Positions 16,901 through 23,757 of a stretch of 34,178 nucleotides of DNA are shown here, one piece after another. The first letter of the stretch is position 1. Every line of letters starts with the position of its first letter. A program made the translations under genes and the position numbers. The notes beneath the pieces are model-generated. The model was not told where the DNA came from. It made no database searches and was given only the letters and a program-made list of their open reading frames with translations. This stretch comes from Hyphomicrobiales bacterium (GTDB lineage: Bacteria > Pseudomonadota > Alphaproteobacteria > Rhizobiales > Rhizobiaceae), in contig UCIA01000037.1 of the NCBI GenBank assembly GCA_900472295.1, positions 13,885-48,062 of the forward strand, given 5' to 3'.

Positions 16901-17849
16901 CACGACGTTCCGCAACGGTCAGTGCTCTCCCGACGGCGGCGTCATCGTCCCGCCGGTCGAGCCGAGGCCGTGCGTGCTGCTCAAGGGCCAGATCCGCACC
17001 GAGGACGGACGCTGTGTCTGCCCACGCGGGACCGAGCTCGAGAACGGCGCCTGCGTCAAGACCGACAAGCCTCAGTGCACCATCCCCGGTTCGGTCCCGA
17101 CATCGGACGGCACTGGCTGCTACTGCCCGGATGGCACGCATCTCGACCGACAGGCCAATGCCTGCGTGCGCGACAAGCAGAAGCCCGAGCAGTGCAGCAT
17201 ACGCGGCCAGACCCACAATGCCGCTGGCGATTGTGTCTGCCCGCGCGGCACCGAAGTCAGGGGCGGTGCCTGCCGGCCGATCAAGCCGAAGCCTGAGCAG
17301 TGCTCGATCCGCGGCCAGATTCACAACGCCAATGGCGATTGTGTCTGCCCGGCCGGCACCGAAGTCAGGGGCAAGGTCTGTCGGCCGATCCGGCCGAAGC
17401 CCGAGCAGTGCAGCATCCGTGGCCAGGTTCATGACGCCAATGGCAATTGCGTCTGCCCGCGGGGAACCGAGGTGCGAGGCGGTGCGTGCCGGCAGAAGCG
17501 GCCTGTGCTGGAACAGTGCGACATACGCGGCCAGGTGCACAACAAGCGCGGCGAGTGCGTTTGCCCGCGCGGCACCCAGGTGATCAACGGCGCATGCCGC
17601 AAGCCGAGGCCGCAAGTGGAATGCGCACCGGGCTCGCAGGTGGTGAATGGCCAGTGCGTGCCGATCATCAAGCGGCGGTGCCCGGAAGGCACGGTTGGAC
17701 GGTTCCCGAACTGCAGGGCGATCCGCCAACAGCCGACGCTCGATCCGAGCCTGTTGCTCAATCCGGATGTGCTTCAGCAGTTCATCCCCAAGCGCAGACA
17801 GCAGCAGCAGGACCCGCAAGTGCCGCAAAGGAACCTGTCTACCAACTAG
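13998..17849 (+). CDS. 1283-aa exported DUF11-repeat / Cys-rich repeat protein
   Basis: Large exported modular protein. ATG 13998 follows GAGGAGGGG. The signal peptide is preceded by a long N-region (hydrophobic core WLMAAGIAVAMFTPVG, cleavage after SHA near residue 52). Modules in order: a beta-rich N-terminal domain (55-255); a Cys module (267-373, vicinal Cys357-Cys358) shared with the upstream protein; four DUF11-like beta-sandwich repeats starting near residues 380, 526, 662 and 791, each with an ITV-NxG-PxxGP core and paired Cys; then a Cys-rich region (951-1245) of about eight units of the form C-x(12-13)-CxCPxGT-x(6)-C, four of them exactly 36 residues long. The C-terminus is Gln-rich. 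No membrane anchor, LPXTG or beta-barrel is present. DUF11 proteins are usually surface or adhesion proteins. The family as a whole is unrecognised and the role is unknown. Confidence 0.85.
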   Translation: MNISALSPTATRNQKTVMETVMKPLSYARRGARWLMAAGIAVAMFTPVGSHAQDAVQISPELKLELDNPRVVSPRPDRVVPFFTKKGAQRSCDYVVYSLSFGLRGDPQGFADPSFVAKLKKLKIDFKDQLPAGLAIVNVNVSGDGTDSGGGPLPGATISTSANPNDTATVSDFRLSAADLDGAGAPNERVINFQITAKIDHAAFPSPTVIDNQGVIKVTPEVGLGASIPSQDPGKPDDGDFKTGAKTSIKIDLTNCDKRPPPPDRECFKVERGTVDCVPGGGAFIYHMPVGADMGGKWVQVSTTTPGITIIPDTQLVPAGGGVLNWKIVGASPGDVIHLIVTGIETYAGPKEGWGLCCTQTIDIVIPRDQRCPPKDKEPDLKVEKRADVTRCTMAGGCDFTIKVTNVGDGPYNGKIVLDEVTLPAGSTLDSGPNPPWVCVPGVTPMTCTHPVTTLNPGASVNLKLGFKPAGGWQGSALRNCATYNYGASGKPLFGSQQNDRGCASIPICKRGDRNPDCRPPVDKKVDLILKKRARIPVCTPDGICYFVIDIINNGTVPYNGPLTVIDNYPGGAPASSTFGPSPPWTCGPNGPGQFRCDNAGIVLMPGASTPIVVKAVMPAGYQSDTVENCAALKPVPGEVDLTNNKACAKERFRRPNGGQPGLRIAKVCNGSLAGAAVVSCRITVSNAGNAAPTGPVRVSDAATLISGGAPVQIQTVTPDGAEWACGAVPANALSCQIPGAVMTPGTSRHFDVTVSAKGAFENCARGSYGPAPGDDIVYPIGQACAKGGGTSTISVKKTGDAECQPGEPCSFEITITNDGQTPFSGPVRIGDAIGIDGLGRLEGVEITSISPPFGCSPEPTTLPLSCIANLTLGAGESHVHTVTVVLPDAPLANLQGNVSGQNCVGVLSPDTRVQGGGDVLPGDKVNIQGDRGKAYACHPFTIKREVKKECSPGFVMNDAGRCVCPEGTTFRNGQCSPDGGVIVPPVEPRPCVLLKGQIRTEDGRCVCPRGTELENGACVKTDKPQCTIPGSVPTSDGTGCYCPDGTHLDRQANACVRDKQKPEQCSIRGQTHNAAGDCVCPRGTEVRGGACRPIKPKPEQCSIRGQIHNANGDCVCPAGTEVRGKVCRPIRPKPEQCSIRGQVHDANGNCVCPRGTEVRGGACRQKRPVLEQCDIRGQVHNKRGECVCPRGTQVINGACRKPRPQVECAPGSQVVNGQCVPIIKRRCPEGTVGRFPNCRAIRQQPTLDPSLLLNPDVLQQFIPKRRQQQQDPQVPQRNLSTN
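17193..17624 (+). repeat. 108-bp in-frame tandem repeats (Cys-rich units)
   Basis: Four successive units have their first Cys codon at exactly 17193, 17301, 17409 and 17517, a strict 108-bp (36-codon) period. A degenerate fifth begins at 17622 after 105 bp. Each encodes CSIRGQxHxAxGDCVCPRGTE-like residues followed by a basic Pro/Lys/Arg linker ending in EQ. Upstream units (from 17076 and earlier) are more diverged. The close similarity points to recent tandem duplication. Confidence 0.85.
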
Positions 17850-17877
17850 GATCAGGATCCAAGCCAAAACCATACCC

Positions 17878-17909
17878 CCCCCGCCGGAGCGATCCGGCGG
17901 GGGTTTCTT
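17878..17909 (+). terminator. Rho-independent terminator
   Basis: Perfect 11-bp GC-rich stem (17878-17888 with 17893-17903) closed by a GCGA tetraloop and followed by TTTCTT. It lies 28 nt after the DUF11-repeat gene and ends that transcript. The reductase gene on the opposite strand ends just beyond, at 17917. Confidence 0.92.
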
Positions 17910-17916
17910 GACTTCT

Positions 17917-18471
17917 CTAGCCGGCGGGTGCGTAGCGCAGCAGGGTTACGCCCTGGGTGAGGTTTTGCGTGCCGATCAGCTGCAATGCCCGCGACAGACC
18001 GGGCTGGAAGTACGGCTTGCCGCCGCCCAGTACGACTGGCTGCACGTAGAGCCGATATTCGTCGATGAGCCCCGCTCGCGCGAGTTGGGCGGCCAGATTG
18101 GCACCGCTGACCGAAATCTCACCATCCATCTGCGATTTGAGCTGGTTTGCAACGGTCTCGACATCGCCGCCCGCCAACCTTGCATTGGGTCCGACCTCGC
18201 GCAGCGTCGTCGAAAACACGATCTTCGGCGTCTTTTGCCAGGCTTGGGCAAAATCGCGCTCGACCTCGGAGCCGGTCTCGCGCTCCGGACTGTCCCAGAA
18301 GCGCATGGCCTCGTACATCCGGCGTCCGCAAAGCGCGGTCACCGTCCGCCGCATCTCGCCGTTGAAGTACCGGTGCAATTCCTCCTCCGGGACCGGCAAG
18401 CCAATGTCGCCGGACGGTCCTTCGATATAGCCGTCCAAGGACGTCAGCATGGAATAGACGATCTTTCCCAT
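17917..18471 (-). CDS. RibD C-terminal / dihydrofolate-reductase-like protein
   Basis: 184-aa protein of the DHFR-like RibD-C family. It shows MGKIVYSMLTSLDGYIEGPSGDI (N-terminal strand and loop), ALCGRRMYEAMRFWDSPE, a KIVFSTTLREV strand, the dinucleotide-binding ISVSGANLAAQLARAGLIDEYRLYVQPVVLGGGKPYF, and a short C-terminal strand. This family is commonly a stand-alone NADPH reductase of unknown substrate, not true FolA. It starts at ATG 18471, directly downstream of a perfect palindrome at 18502-18526, so it is probably repressed by a small dimeric regulator that is not encoded next to it. It is convergent with the DUF11-repeat gene across a strong terminator. Confidence 0.9.
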   Translation of the reverse strand: MGKIVYSMLTSLDGYIEGPSGDIGLPVPEEELHRYFNGEMRRTVTALCGRRMYEAMRFWDSPERETGSEVERDFAQAWQKTPKIVFSTTLREVGPNARLAGGDVETVANQLKSQMDGEISVSGANLAAQLARAGLIDEYRLYVQPVVLGGGKPYFQPGLSRALQLIGTQNLTQGVTLLRYAPAG

Positions 18472-18501
18472 CTGAACTCTCCGTTTGTCCTAGTAAGACA
18501 T

Positions 18502-18526
18502 AACTGATTGCAAATTGCAATCAGTT
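18502..18526. promoter_or_regulatory. Perfect 25-bp operator-like palindrome
   Basis: AACTGATTGCAA (18502-18513), one central A, then its exact reverse complement (18515-18526). It is AT-rich in a GC-rich region and sits 30 nt upstream of the reductase start codon. Size and symmetry fit the binding site of a dimeric winged-helix repressor such as MarR, HxlR or TetR type. The regulator itself is not visible in the window. Confidence 0.75.
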
Positions 18527-18680
18527 TGTCGCACGGCAAATGGGAAACCAGGAGCGGTTGGCGAGGCGTTCGAGCGGCCGCTGCCGGTGCAGCAAATACC
18601 GACTTTCCCTTTTCGGGATCATGGTCTAGGCAGTCGTTAAGACAGCGCCCGCAAACAGGGTGCCCAAAAAGGGCTGCATC

Positions 18681-19358
18681 ATGAGCCGGAAGACCCTGAT
18701 CGCACCGTCGGTGCTGGCGTCGGATTTCTCGAAGCTCGGCGACGAGGTCGAGGCGGTGGCGGCGGCCGGCGCCGACTGGATTCACCTTGATGTCATGGAC
18801 GGGCATTTCGTACCCAACATCACCTTCGGCCCGCCGGTGATCAAGGCCATCCGCAACCGCACCAAGGCCTTCTTCGACTGCCATCTGATGATCGCGCCGG
18901 CAGACCCCTATCTGGCGGCGTTCGCCGAGGCCGGCTGCGACGGCATCACCGTGCATGCGGAGGCCGGGCCGCATCTCGACCGCTCGCTGCAGACCATCAA
19001 GGGCCTCGGCAAGAGGGCGGGCGTCTCGCTCAACCCGGCGACGCCGGAAACGACGATCAAATATGTACTCGACCGGCTCGACCTGATCCTGATCATGACC
19101 GTCAACCCGGGCTTCGGCGGACAGGCCTTCATCCCCGCCATGGTCGACAAGGTCAAACGGGTCAAGGCGCTGATCGGCAACCGGCCGATCCGTATCGAGA
19201 TCGACGGCGGCGTGTCGCCGGAAACCGCACCGCTGGTCACGGCAGCCGGGGCCGACGTGCTTGTGGCGGGCGCCGCCATTTTCAAAGGCGGCAGTGTCGA
19301 GGCCTACCGGGCCAACATCGAAGCCATCCGAACCGCGGCCGACCGAGCCGCCGGCTGA
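18681..19358 (+). CDS. rpe: Ribulose-phosphate 3-epimerase
   Basis: 225-aa TIM-barrel epimerase interconverting D-ribulose-5-phosphate and D-xylulose-5-phosphate in the pentose phosphate (and Calvin) pathway. Motifs are complete: IAPSVLASDFSKLGDE, WIHLDVMDGHFVPNITFGP with metal and catalytic residues His35 and Asp37, CHLMIA, the phosphate loop MTVNPGFGGQAF, and RIEIDGGV carrying the second catalytic Asp. I take ATG 18681; a GTG at 18660 would add seven residues (MPKKGCI) with no clear advantage. It stands alone, divergent from the reductase. It connects metabolically to xylA, 17 kb away, since xylulose-5-phosphate is the product of that route, but no shared control is visible. Confidence 0.96.
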   Translation: MSRKTLIAPSVLASDFSKLGDEVEAVAAAGADWIHLDVMDGHFVPNITFGPPVIKAIRNRTKAFFDCHLMIAPADPYLAAFAEAGCDGITVHAEAGPHLDRSLQTIKGLGKRAGVSLNPATPETTIKYVLDRLDLILIMTVNPGFGGQAFIPAMVDKVKRVKALIGNRPIRIEIDGGVSPETAPLVTAAGADVLVAGAAIFKGGSVEAYRANIEAIRTAADRAAG

Positions 19359-19858
19359 CATCAGCGTCGAGACAATTCTCCATTCCTGGTCACGGGCTTG
19401 ACCCCTGGCCCGATCTTTTCATCCGGCGAGCCCCCCAAAAGCAGCCCATCGCGCGGCAAGGCGCCCGGGCTGACTGTCACAACGGTCAACCGGGCACTAC
19501 ATTTTGAAGCCAAAATCTAGTGGAAAACACGGCTCTAGCGGGAGGAGCTCGTCCGCAAGCCTGACGCGCGTTAAGAAAAAATTACCCGTATTCCTGGTCT
19601 CCCTACCGAGCTTGCTGATCTCCCTGGCGGGCTTCGACAAGCTGGCCGCTCAGCCGAACAAACTTTCTCCAGAAGAACAAGTTTTTCACGATATTTGTTA
19701 CTTCCGCGGAGTAAGATGCGGCCAGCCTTCCTCTTTAGGTCGAATATCGTGATCTTTCGCTTGAGGGGCGGATGCCTTACGATGTACAGTAGTTTGATGG
19801 GGGATTCGTTTGCTTCGCGAACGGGCTGGCGGAGCACGGGAGAGCTACAGGAGTCATA
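19359..19858. other. 500-bp non-coding stretch before gntR
   Basis: No supportable gene. An 82-codon open frame at 19504-19752 lacks a ribosome site and family features. A weak hairpin CGGGC/GCCCG (19393-19412) followed by ATCTTTT may terminate rpe. A second imperfect dyad occupies 19463-19495. From about 19500 the sequence becomes AT-richer. An exact 10-bp inverted repeat, TCACGATATT (19686-19695) and AATATCGTGA (19743-19752), flanks 47 bp and may be a regulator site for the downstream gene. Confidence 0.5.
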
Positions 19859-20596
19859 TTGACCTACGGATCTGCCGATATGAGCGAAAGCGCGGGACCC
19901 AAGAGCACGCTCGCCAGTACGGTCTATCAACAGCTTCGCGACGATCTCTTGCGCGGCGTGTTTGAAAGTGAAAGCAAGCTTCGTGTCGAATGGGTGGTTT
20001 CCCGCTACGGCGCCGGCGCCTCGCCGGTCCGCGAGGCTCTCAACCGCCTTGCTTCGGAAGGGTTGCTTGGCCGCCACGACCAGCGCGGTTTCTTCATCAT
20101 GCCGGTCAGTGGCCCGGAACTTGACGAATTGACGCGCACCCGCTGCTGGCTGGAAGAGCGGGCGCTGCGGGAATCCATCGCCAACCGCACCGGCGAATGG
20201 GAAGAGCAGCTGGTGCTGGCCTTGCATCGCCTGGCGCGTGCGCAGCGCCGCCTGCCGGAGGACCCGTCCTCGAACAATCCGGAATGGGAAAAACTGCATC
20301 GCGCCTTCCATCGGGCACTGATCGCAGGCTGCCGGTCGCACTGGCTGACCGGCTTTTGCGACCAGCTTTCCGACCAGGCTTCCCGCTACCGGTTGATCTC
20401 CCAGGACGGCTCCGAGCGCGATGAAATCGGCGAGCATCGCCTGATTGCCGAGCGCACCGTGGAAGGCGATGCCGATGGCGCTGTCGAAGCCTTGCTCAAC
20501 CACTACCGCCTGACGGCGGCCATGTGCATGGAGCGCTTCAACGAGAGCGGCGATCCGCGAGCGAGCGCTGCCAAGGCACTGCGCGGCCGCAGATAG
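19859..20596 (+). CDS. GntR-family (FCD) transcriptional regulator
   Basis: 245-aa regulator with an N-terminal winged helix (about 16-80: VYQQLRDDLLRGVFESESKLRVEWVVSRYGAGASPVREALNRLASEGLL) and a C-terminal FCD ligand domain (about 85-230) with the metal-site histidines His147, His151, His193 and His215. The TTG at 19859 is preferred over ATG 19880 because GGAG at 19850-19853 sits 5 nt before it. FCD regulators usually sense small carboxylates. It lies 89 nt upstream of matB on the same strand, so malonate control (a MatR role) is possible, but in the Rhizobium mat locus the regulator is divergent and next to matA, so the name is withheld. A CsiR-type role is the alternative. Confidence 0.9.
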   Translation: MTYGSADMSESAGPKSTLASTVYQQLRDDLLRGVFESESKLRVEWVVSRYGAGASPVREALNRLASEGLLGRHDQRGFFIMPVSGPELDELTRTRCWLEERALRESIANRTGEWEEQLVLALHRLARAQRRLPEDPSSNNPEWEKLHRAFHRALIAGCRSHWLTGFCDQLSDQASRYRLISQDGSERDEIGEHRLIAERTVEGDADGAVEALLNHYRLTAAMCMERFNESGDPRASAAKALRGRR

Positions 20597-20630
20597 CACG
20601 GCTCGGGCTGCGGTCCGGAGTCCGCCTGCT

Positions 20631-20660
20631 GCGGTTTTCCGAAAAGCGATTGTTTTTTTT
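20631..20660 (+). terminator. Possible terminator or attenuator between gntR and matB
   Basis: An imperfect hairpin (GCGGTTTT, a CCG loop, AAAAGCG; about 20631-20647) is followed closely by an 8-T run (20653-20660). The stem contains one mismatch and is AT-rich, so strength is uncertain. If active, matB needs its own promoter or read-through. Confidence 0.45.
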
Positions 20661-20685
20661 CAAGGCCATGCGCTAGGGAAGACGC

Positions 20686-22200
20686 ATGAGCAATCACCTG
20701 TTCGACGCTTTTCGCGACCGGATATCGGCCCCCGGACGCACCCTGATGGAGACGGATGACGGACGCTCGATAAGTTATGGCGACATGCTGGCGCGCTCGG
20801 CGCAGTTGGCGCAGGCGCTGAAGCATTTCGGCGTCGAACCGGGCGACCGTGTCGCGGTGCAGGTCGAGAAAAGCCCCGAATGTATTTTTCTCTACCTCGC
20901 CTGCCTGCGCGCCGGTGCGGTCTTCCTGCCGCTCAACACCGCCTACACGCTGACCGAGCTCGGCTATTTCTTCGGCGATGCCGAGCCGCGGCTGGTCGTA
21001 TGCGATCCGGCACGTGCCGGCGCTATCGCGCCGCTGGCCGAGTCGTCGGGCGCGGTCACCGCCACGCTCGGCAGTGATGGCCGGGGATCGCTGACCGACT
21101 GTGCCGCGCAACAGCCTGCGGATTTCGGCGATGTGGGGCGCGGGCCGAACGATCTGGCTGCGATCCTCTACACGTCGGGCACGACCGGCCGTTCGAAAGG
21201 CGCCATGCTCAGCCACGAAAACCTGGCCTCCAATGCGCGCGTTTTGGTCGAGCAATGGCGCTTCACCAGGGATGACGTGCTGATCCACGCACTGCCGATC
21301 TTCCATACGCACGGCCTGTTCGTCGCCAACAACGTCGCCCTGATGGCCGGCGCCGCGATGCTGTTCGAGCAGAAATTCGACGCGAGGCGTATCGTCTCGC
21401 TGCTGCCGCGCGCGACAGTGCTGATGGGCGTGCCGACCTTCTATACCAGGCTGTTGCAGCAGGACGGGCTGAACGCCCAGGCAGCGAAAAACATCCGGCT
21501 GTTTGTTTCCGGCTCAGCGCCACTGCTTGCCGAAACGCACAAGGCCTGGCGGGAGTTGACCGGCCACGCCATCCTCGAGCGCTACGGCATGACCGAGACC
21601 AACATGAACACGTCGAACCCGTATGAGGGCGAACGCCGCGCCGGCACGGTCGGCTTCCCGCTGCCCGGCGTTTCGCTTCGCATCGCCGATCCCGACAGCG
21701 GCACAGCGCTCGCCCATGGAGAGGTCGGCATGATTGAGGTGAAGGGGCCGAATGTCTTTTCCGGCTACTGGCGCATGCCGGAGAAGACCAAGGCGGAATT
21801 CCGCGACGACGGCTTCTTCATTACGGGCGATCTCGGCATCGTCGACGCCGATGGCTATGTCCACATTGTCGGCCGCGGCAAGGATCTCATTATCTCCGGC
21901 GGCTACAACATCTACCCAAAAGAGATCGAGAGCGAGATCGACGCGCTGGCCGGCGTCTTGGAAAGTGCCGTCATCGGCATCGCCCATCCCGATTTCGGCG
22001 AAGGCGTCACCGCCGTCGTGGTGCGGGCGCCGGGGTCGCAGATCACCGGCGCCGAGATCGTTGGCGCCATTGCCGGCCAGCTGGCGAAATACAAGCACCC
22101 GAAGCAGGTCATCTTCGTCGAAGAACTGCCGCGCAACACGATGGGCAAGGTGCAGAAGAATGTTTTGCGCGAGACGTACAAGAGCATTTACGGCCAATAG
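20686..22200 (+). CDS. matB: Malonyl-CoA synthetase
   Basis: 504-aa AMP-forming ligase making malonyl-CoA from malonate, CoA and ATP in the cytosol. It agrees with Rhizobium MatB along its whole length as I recall it (MSNHLFDA start, AVQVEKS, YLACLRAGAV, LPLNTAYTL). ATP motif ILYTSGTTGRSKGAM is at 160-174, followed by HALPIFHTHGLFVA, GVPTFYTRLLQ, ERYGMTETNMNTSNPYEGERRAGTVGFPLPGV, the hinge GRGKDLIISGGYNIYPKEIE and the catalytic Lys488 in PRNTMGKVQK. In Rhizobium it forms matABC with malonyl-CoA decarboxylase and a malonate carrier; neither is adjacent here. The product may then feed fatty-acid synthesis or a decarboxylase encoded elsewhere. The gene is convergent with the FAD oxidoreductase. 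Confidence 0.95.
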   Translation: MSNHLFDAFRDRISAPGRTLMETDDGRSISYGDMLARSAQLAQALKHFGVEPGDRVAVQVEKSPECIFLYLACLRAGAVFLPLNTAYTLTELGYFFGDAEPRLVVCDPARAGAIAPLAESSGAVTATLGSDGRGSLTDCAAQQPADFGDVGRGPNDLAAILYTSGTTGRSKGAMLSHENLASNARVLVEQWRFTRDDVLIHALPIFHTHGLFVANNVALMAGAAMLFEQKFDARRIVSLLPRATVLMGVPTFYTRLLQQDGLNAQAAKNIRLFVSGSAPLLAETHKAWRELTGHAILERYGMTETNMNTSNPYEGERRAGTVGFPLPGVSLRIADPDSGTALAHGEVGMIEVKGPNVFSGYWRMPEKTKAEFRDDGFFITGDLGIVDADGYVHIVGRGKDLIISGGYNIYPKEIESEIDALAGVLESAVIGIAHPDFGEGVTAVVVRAPGSQITGAEIVGAIAGQLAKYKHPKQVIFVEELPRNTMGKVQKNVLRETYKSIYGQ

Positions 22201-22233
22201 ATAGCCGGCAAATTACTGCATCTCGCTGACGCC

Positions 22234-23346
22234 TCATTCCGGGTATAGCAGATCCACAACATGGTCGGCGATCGCCAGACTTGACGTCAGGCCGGGGCTC
22301 TCTATGCCGAACAGGTTGACGATTTGCCCGGCGCCATGGTCGGCAGGTCCCTGCACGATGAAATCCGCGGCTGGCTGACCCGGGCCGGACAGTTTCGGCC
22401 TGACGCCGGCATAGGCAGGTTGCAGTGCGTCATCCGCGAGGCCGGGCCAGTAGCGCCTGATTTCATCATAGAAGGCGACGCTTCGAGCGGGATCGACCGT
22501 ATAGTCGACGCGGTCGATCCATTCGACATCCGGGCCAAAGCGCGCGCTCCCAGACATGTCGAGGGTCAGGTGCACGCCGAGACCGCCATGGACCGGCACC
22601 GGATAGATCAGCCGTGAAAAGGGCGAGCGGCCGGACAGCGAGAAATAGTTGCCGCGCGCCAGCCATAGGGGCGGCACAAGGTTTTGCGGAAAACCTTCGA
22701 TGCGGCCGGCCAAGGCCTGGGCATCGAGGCCGGCAGCGTTGATGAAGGCGCCGGCCTTCAGGGTGAACCCCTCGCCATCAGCGTCGCGCGTATCGATCCG
22801 GATGCCATCGGTTTCGATGATCGCGCCCGAGACAGAGGTGAGCATGGCGAAAGATGCACCCGCCGCTTCCGCATCACCGCGCAGCGACAGCATCAGCGCC
22901 TGGCTGTCGACGATGCCGGTCGACGGCGACAGCAGCGCAGCGGCGCAGGTCAGCGCCGGTTCGAGGCTTTCGGCCTCGCTTCGGGTCAAAAGTTCGAGAT
23001 CGCCAACGCCGCAGTTTCGAGCATTGGTCTGGATCGCCCGCAGCCTGTCCAACTGGTCGGGCTCGACAGCTACGACCAGCTTGCCGGTGCGCCGATGGGC
23101 GATGCCGTGTTCGCCGCAATAGGCATAGAGACGCTCGCGGCCTTCAACGCAGAGACGCGCCTTCAGGCTGCCCGGCGGATAGTGGAGCCCGGCATGGATG
23201 ACTTCCGAATTGCGCGAACTGGTGCCAGTGCCGATGGCGTTGGCCTTCTCGACCACCAGCACCTCGCGGCCCGACAGCGCCAGCGCACGGGCAATGGCGA
23301 GGCCGACAACACCGGCGCCAGCGACAACGCAATCGACATCATGCAT
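22234..23346 (-). CDS. FAD-dependent oxidoreductase, LhgO/DAO-like
   Basis: 370-aa flavoprotein of the D-amino-acid-oxidase/L-2-hydroxyglutarate-oxidase group. The dinucleotide fold is at the N-terminus (VDCVVAGAGVVGLAIARALALSGREVLVVEK). Then come TSSRNSEVIHAGLHYPPGSLKARLCVEGRERLY, closely like L-2-hydroxyglutarate oxidase (LhgO), RTGKLVVAV, STGIVDSQALMLSL, FINAAGLDAQALA, and the C-terminal FAD segment LFGIESPGLTSSLAIADHV. Substrate is probably an L-2-hydroxy acid. GGAGAG precedes the ATG. It follows the 106-aa gene by 47 nt on the minus strand and may be a distal member of the nag transcript, although no amino-sugar role is evident. True LhgO is usually near 400 aa, so a related specificity is possible. 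Confidence 0.88.
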   Translation of the reverse strand: MHDVDCVVAGAGVVGLAIARALALSGREVLVVEKANAIGTGTSSRNSEVIHAGLHYPPGSLKARLCVEGRERLYAYCGEHGIAHRRTGKLVVAVEPDQLDRLRAIQTNARNCGVGDLELLTRSEAESLEPALTCAAALLSPSTGIVDSQALMLSLRGDAEAAGASFAMLTSVSGAIIETDGIRIDTRDADGEGFTLKAGAFINAAGLDAQALAGRIEGFPQNLVPPLWLARGNYFSLSGRSPFSRLIYPVPVHGGLGVHLTLDMSGSARFGPDVEWIDRVDYTVDPARSVAFYDEIRRYWPGLADDALQPAYAGVRPKLSGPGQPAADFIVQGPADHGAGQIVNLFGIESPGLTSSLAIADHVVDLLYPE

Positions 23347-23393
23347 CGCGCTCTCCAGGGCCAGCCACTCTCACGATCCCACCCCGCGCACGA

Positions 23394-23714
23394 TCAGCCC
23401 GGCGCCACAAATGCATAAGACTGCATAAGATCAAGCATTGTCTCGGCGCGAATGGAAAGGTGGTCGAGCACCTCCATTCGGACAAGCAAGACGTCTGTTC
23501 CCCGATCTATGCCGAACGAAGCGGCAACCGGATGGGGGCCTTCGAATTGGCACGATGCCCATCGCGGCGGAGACGCGTCTGTGTCGGCGTCCTTGAGATC
23601 ATCGTCGAGAATCTTGCGCAACCCGACGTCAAGAACCTCGCCGGCCATGCGGCCGATCTCATCGATTAGCGGATTCCAGTTGCCCGCCCAGATCCAATTC
23701 TGCACCAAGGCCAT
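23394..23714 (-). CDS. Hypothetical protein, 106 aa
   Basis: Unrecognised soluble protein beginning MALVQNWIWAGNWNPLIDEI. It is acidic (KILDDDLKDADTD) with a helical first half, then a strand-rich part (CQFEGPHPVAASFGIDRGTDVLLVRMEVLDHL) and a hydrophobic tail ending YAFVAPG. The ATG at 23714 has GGAG upstream; the frame is open to 23810 but that would overlap nagA. It sits 43 nt downstream of nagA and 47 nt upstream of the FAD oxidoreductase, all on one strand, so it may be co-transcribed. Size and acidity recall orphan immunity-like proteins, but there is no toxin neighbour and I do not assign a function. Confidence 0.6.
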   Translation of the reverse strand: MALVQNWIWAGNWNPLIDEIGRMAGEVLDVGLRKILDDDLKDADTDASPPRWASCQFEGPHPVAASFGIDRGTDVLLVRMEVLDHLSIRAETMLDLMQSYAFVAPG

Positions 23715-23757
23715 CAGCGAGGCTCCAACTGAGACCAAACTCTTTGAGTTTTGACCC

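Noticed and set aside
17193..17624. A regularly spaced repeat array that could suggest CRISPR.
   Set aside because: The 108-bp units are contiguous, in frame and protein coding with conserved Cys positions; there are no unique spacers and no cas genes.
16548..17873. A 441-codon minus-strand open frame opposite the Cys-rich repeats.
   Set aside because: Its internal repeats are only the mirror of the 108-bp coding repeats on the plus strand; no ribosome site or family features.
19504..19752. Possible 82-aa gene in the 500-bp gap.
   Set aside because: No ribosome site, no recognisable domain, and it overlaps an inverted repeat that looks regulatory.
19859..20596. Naming the GntR-FCD gene matR.
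   Set aside because: Adjacency to matB is suggestive, but the orientation differs from the Rhizobium mat locus and a possible terminator lies between; effector cannot be read from sequence.
22324..23418. Plus-strand open frames within the FAD oxidoreductase gene.
   Set aside because: Shadows of a minus-strand gene that has an intact FAD-binding motif and LhgO-like signatures.
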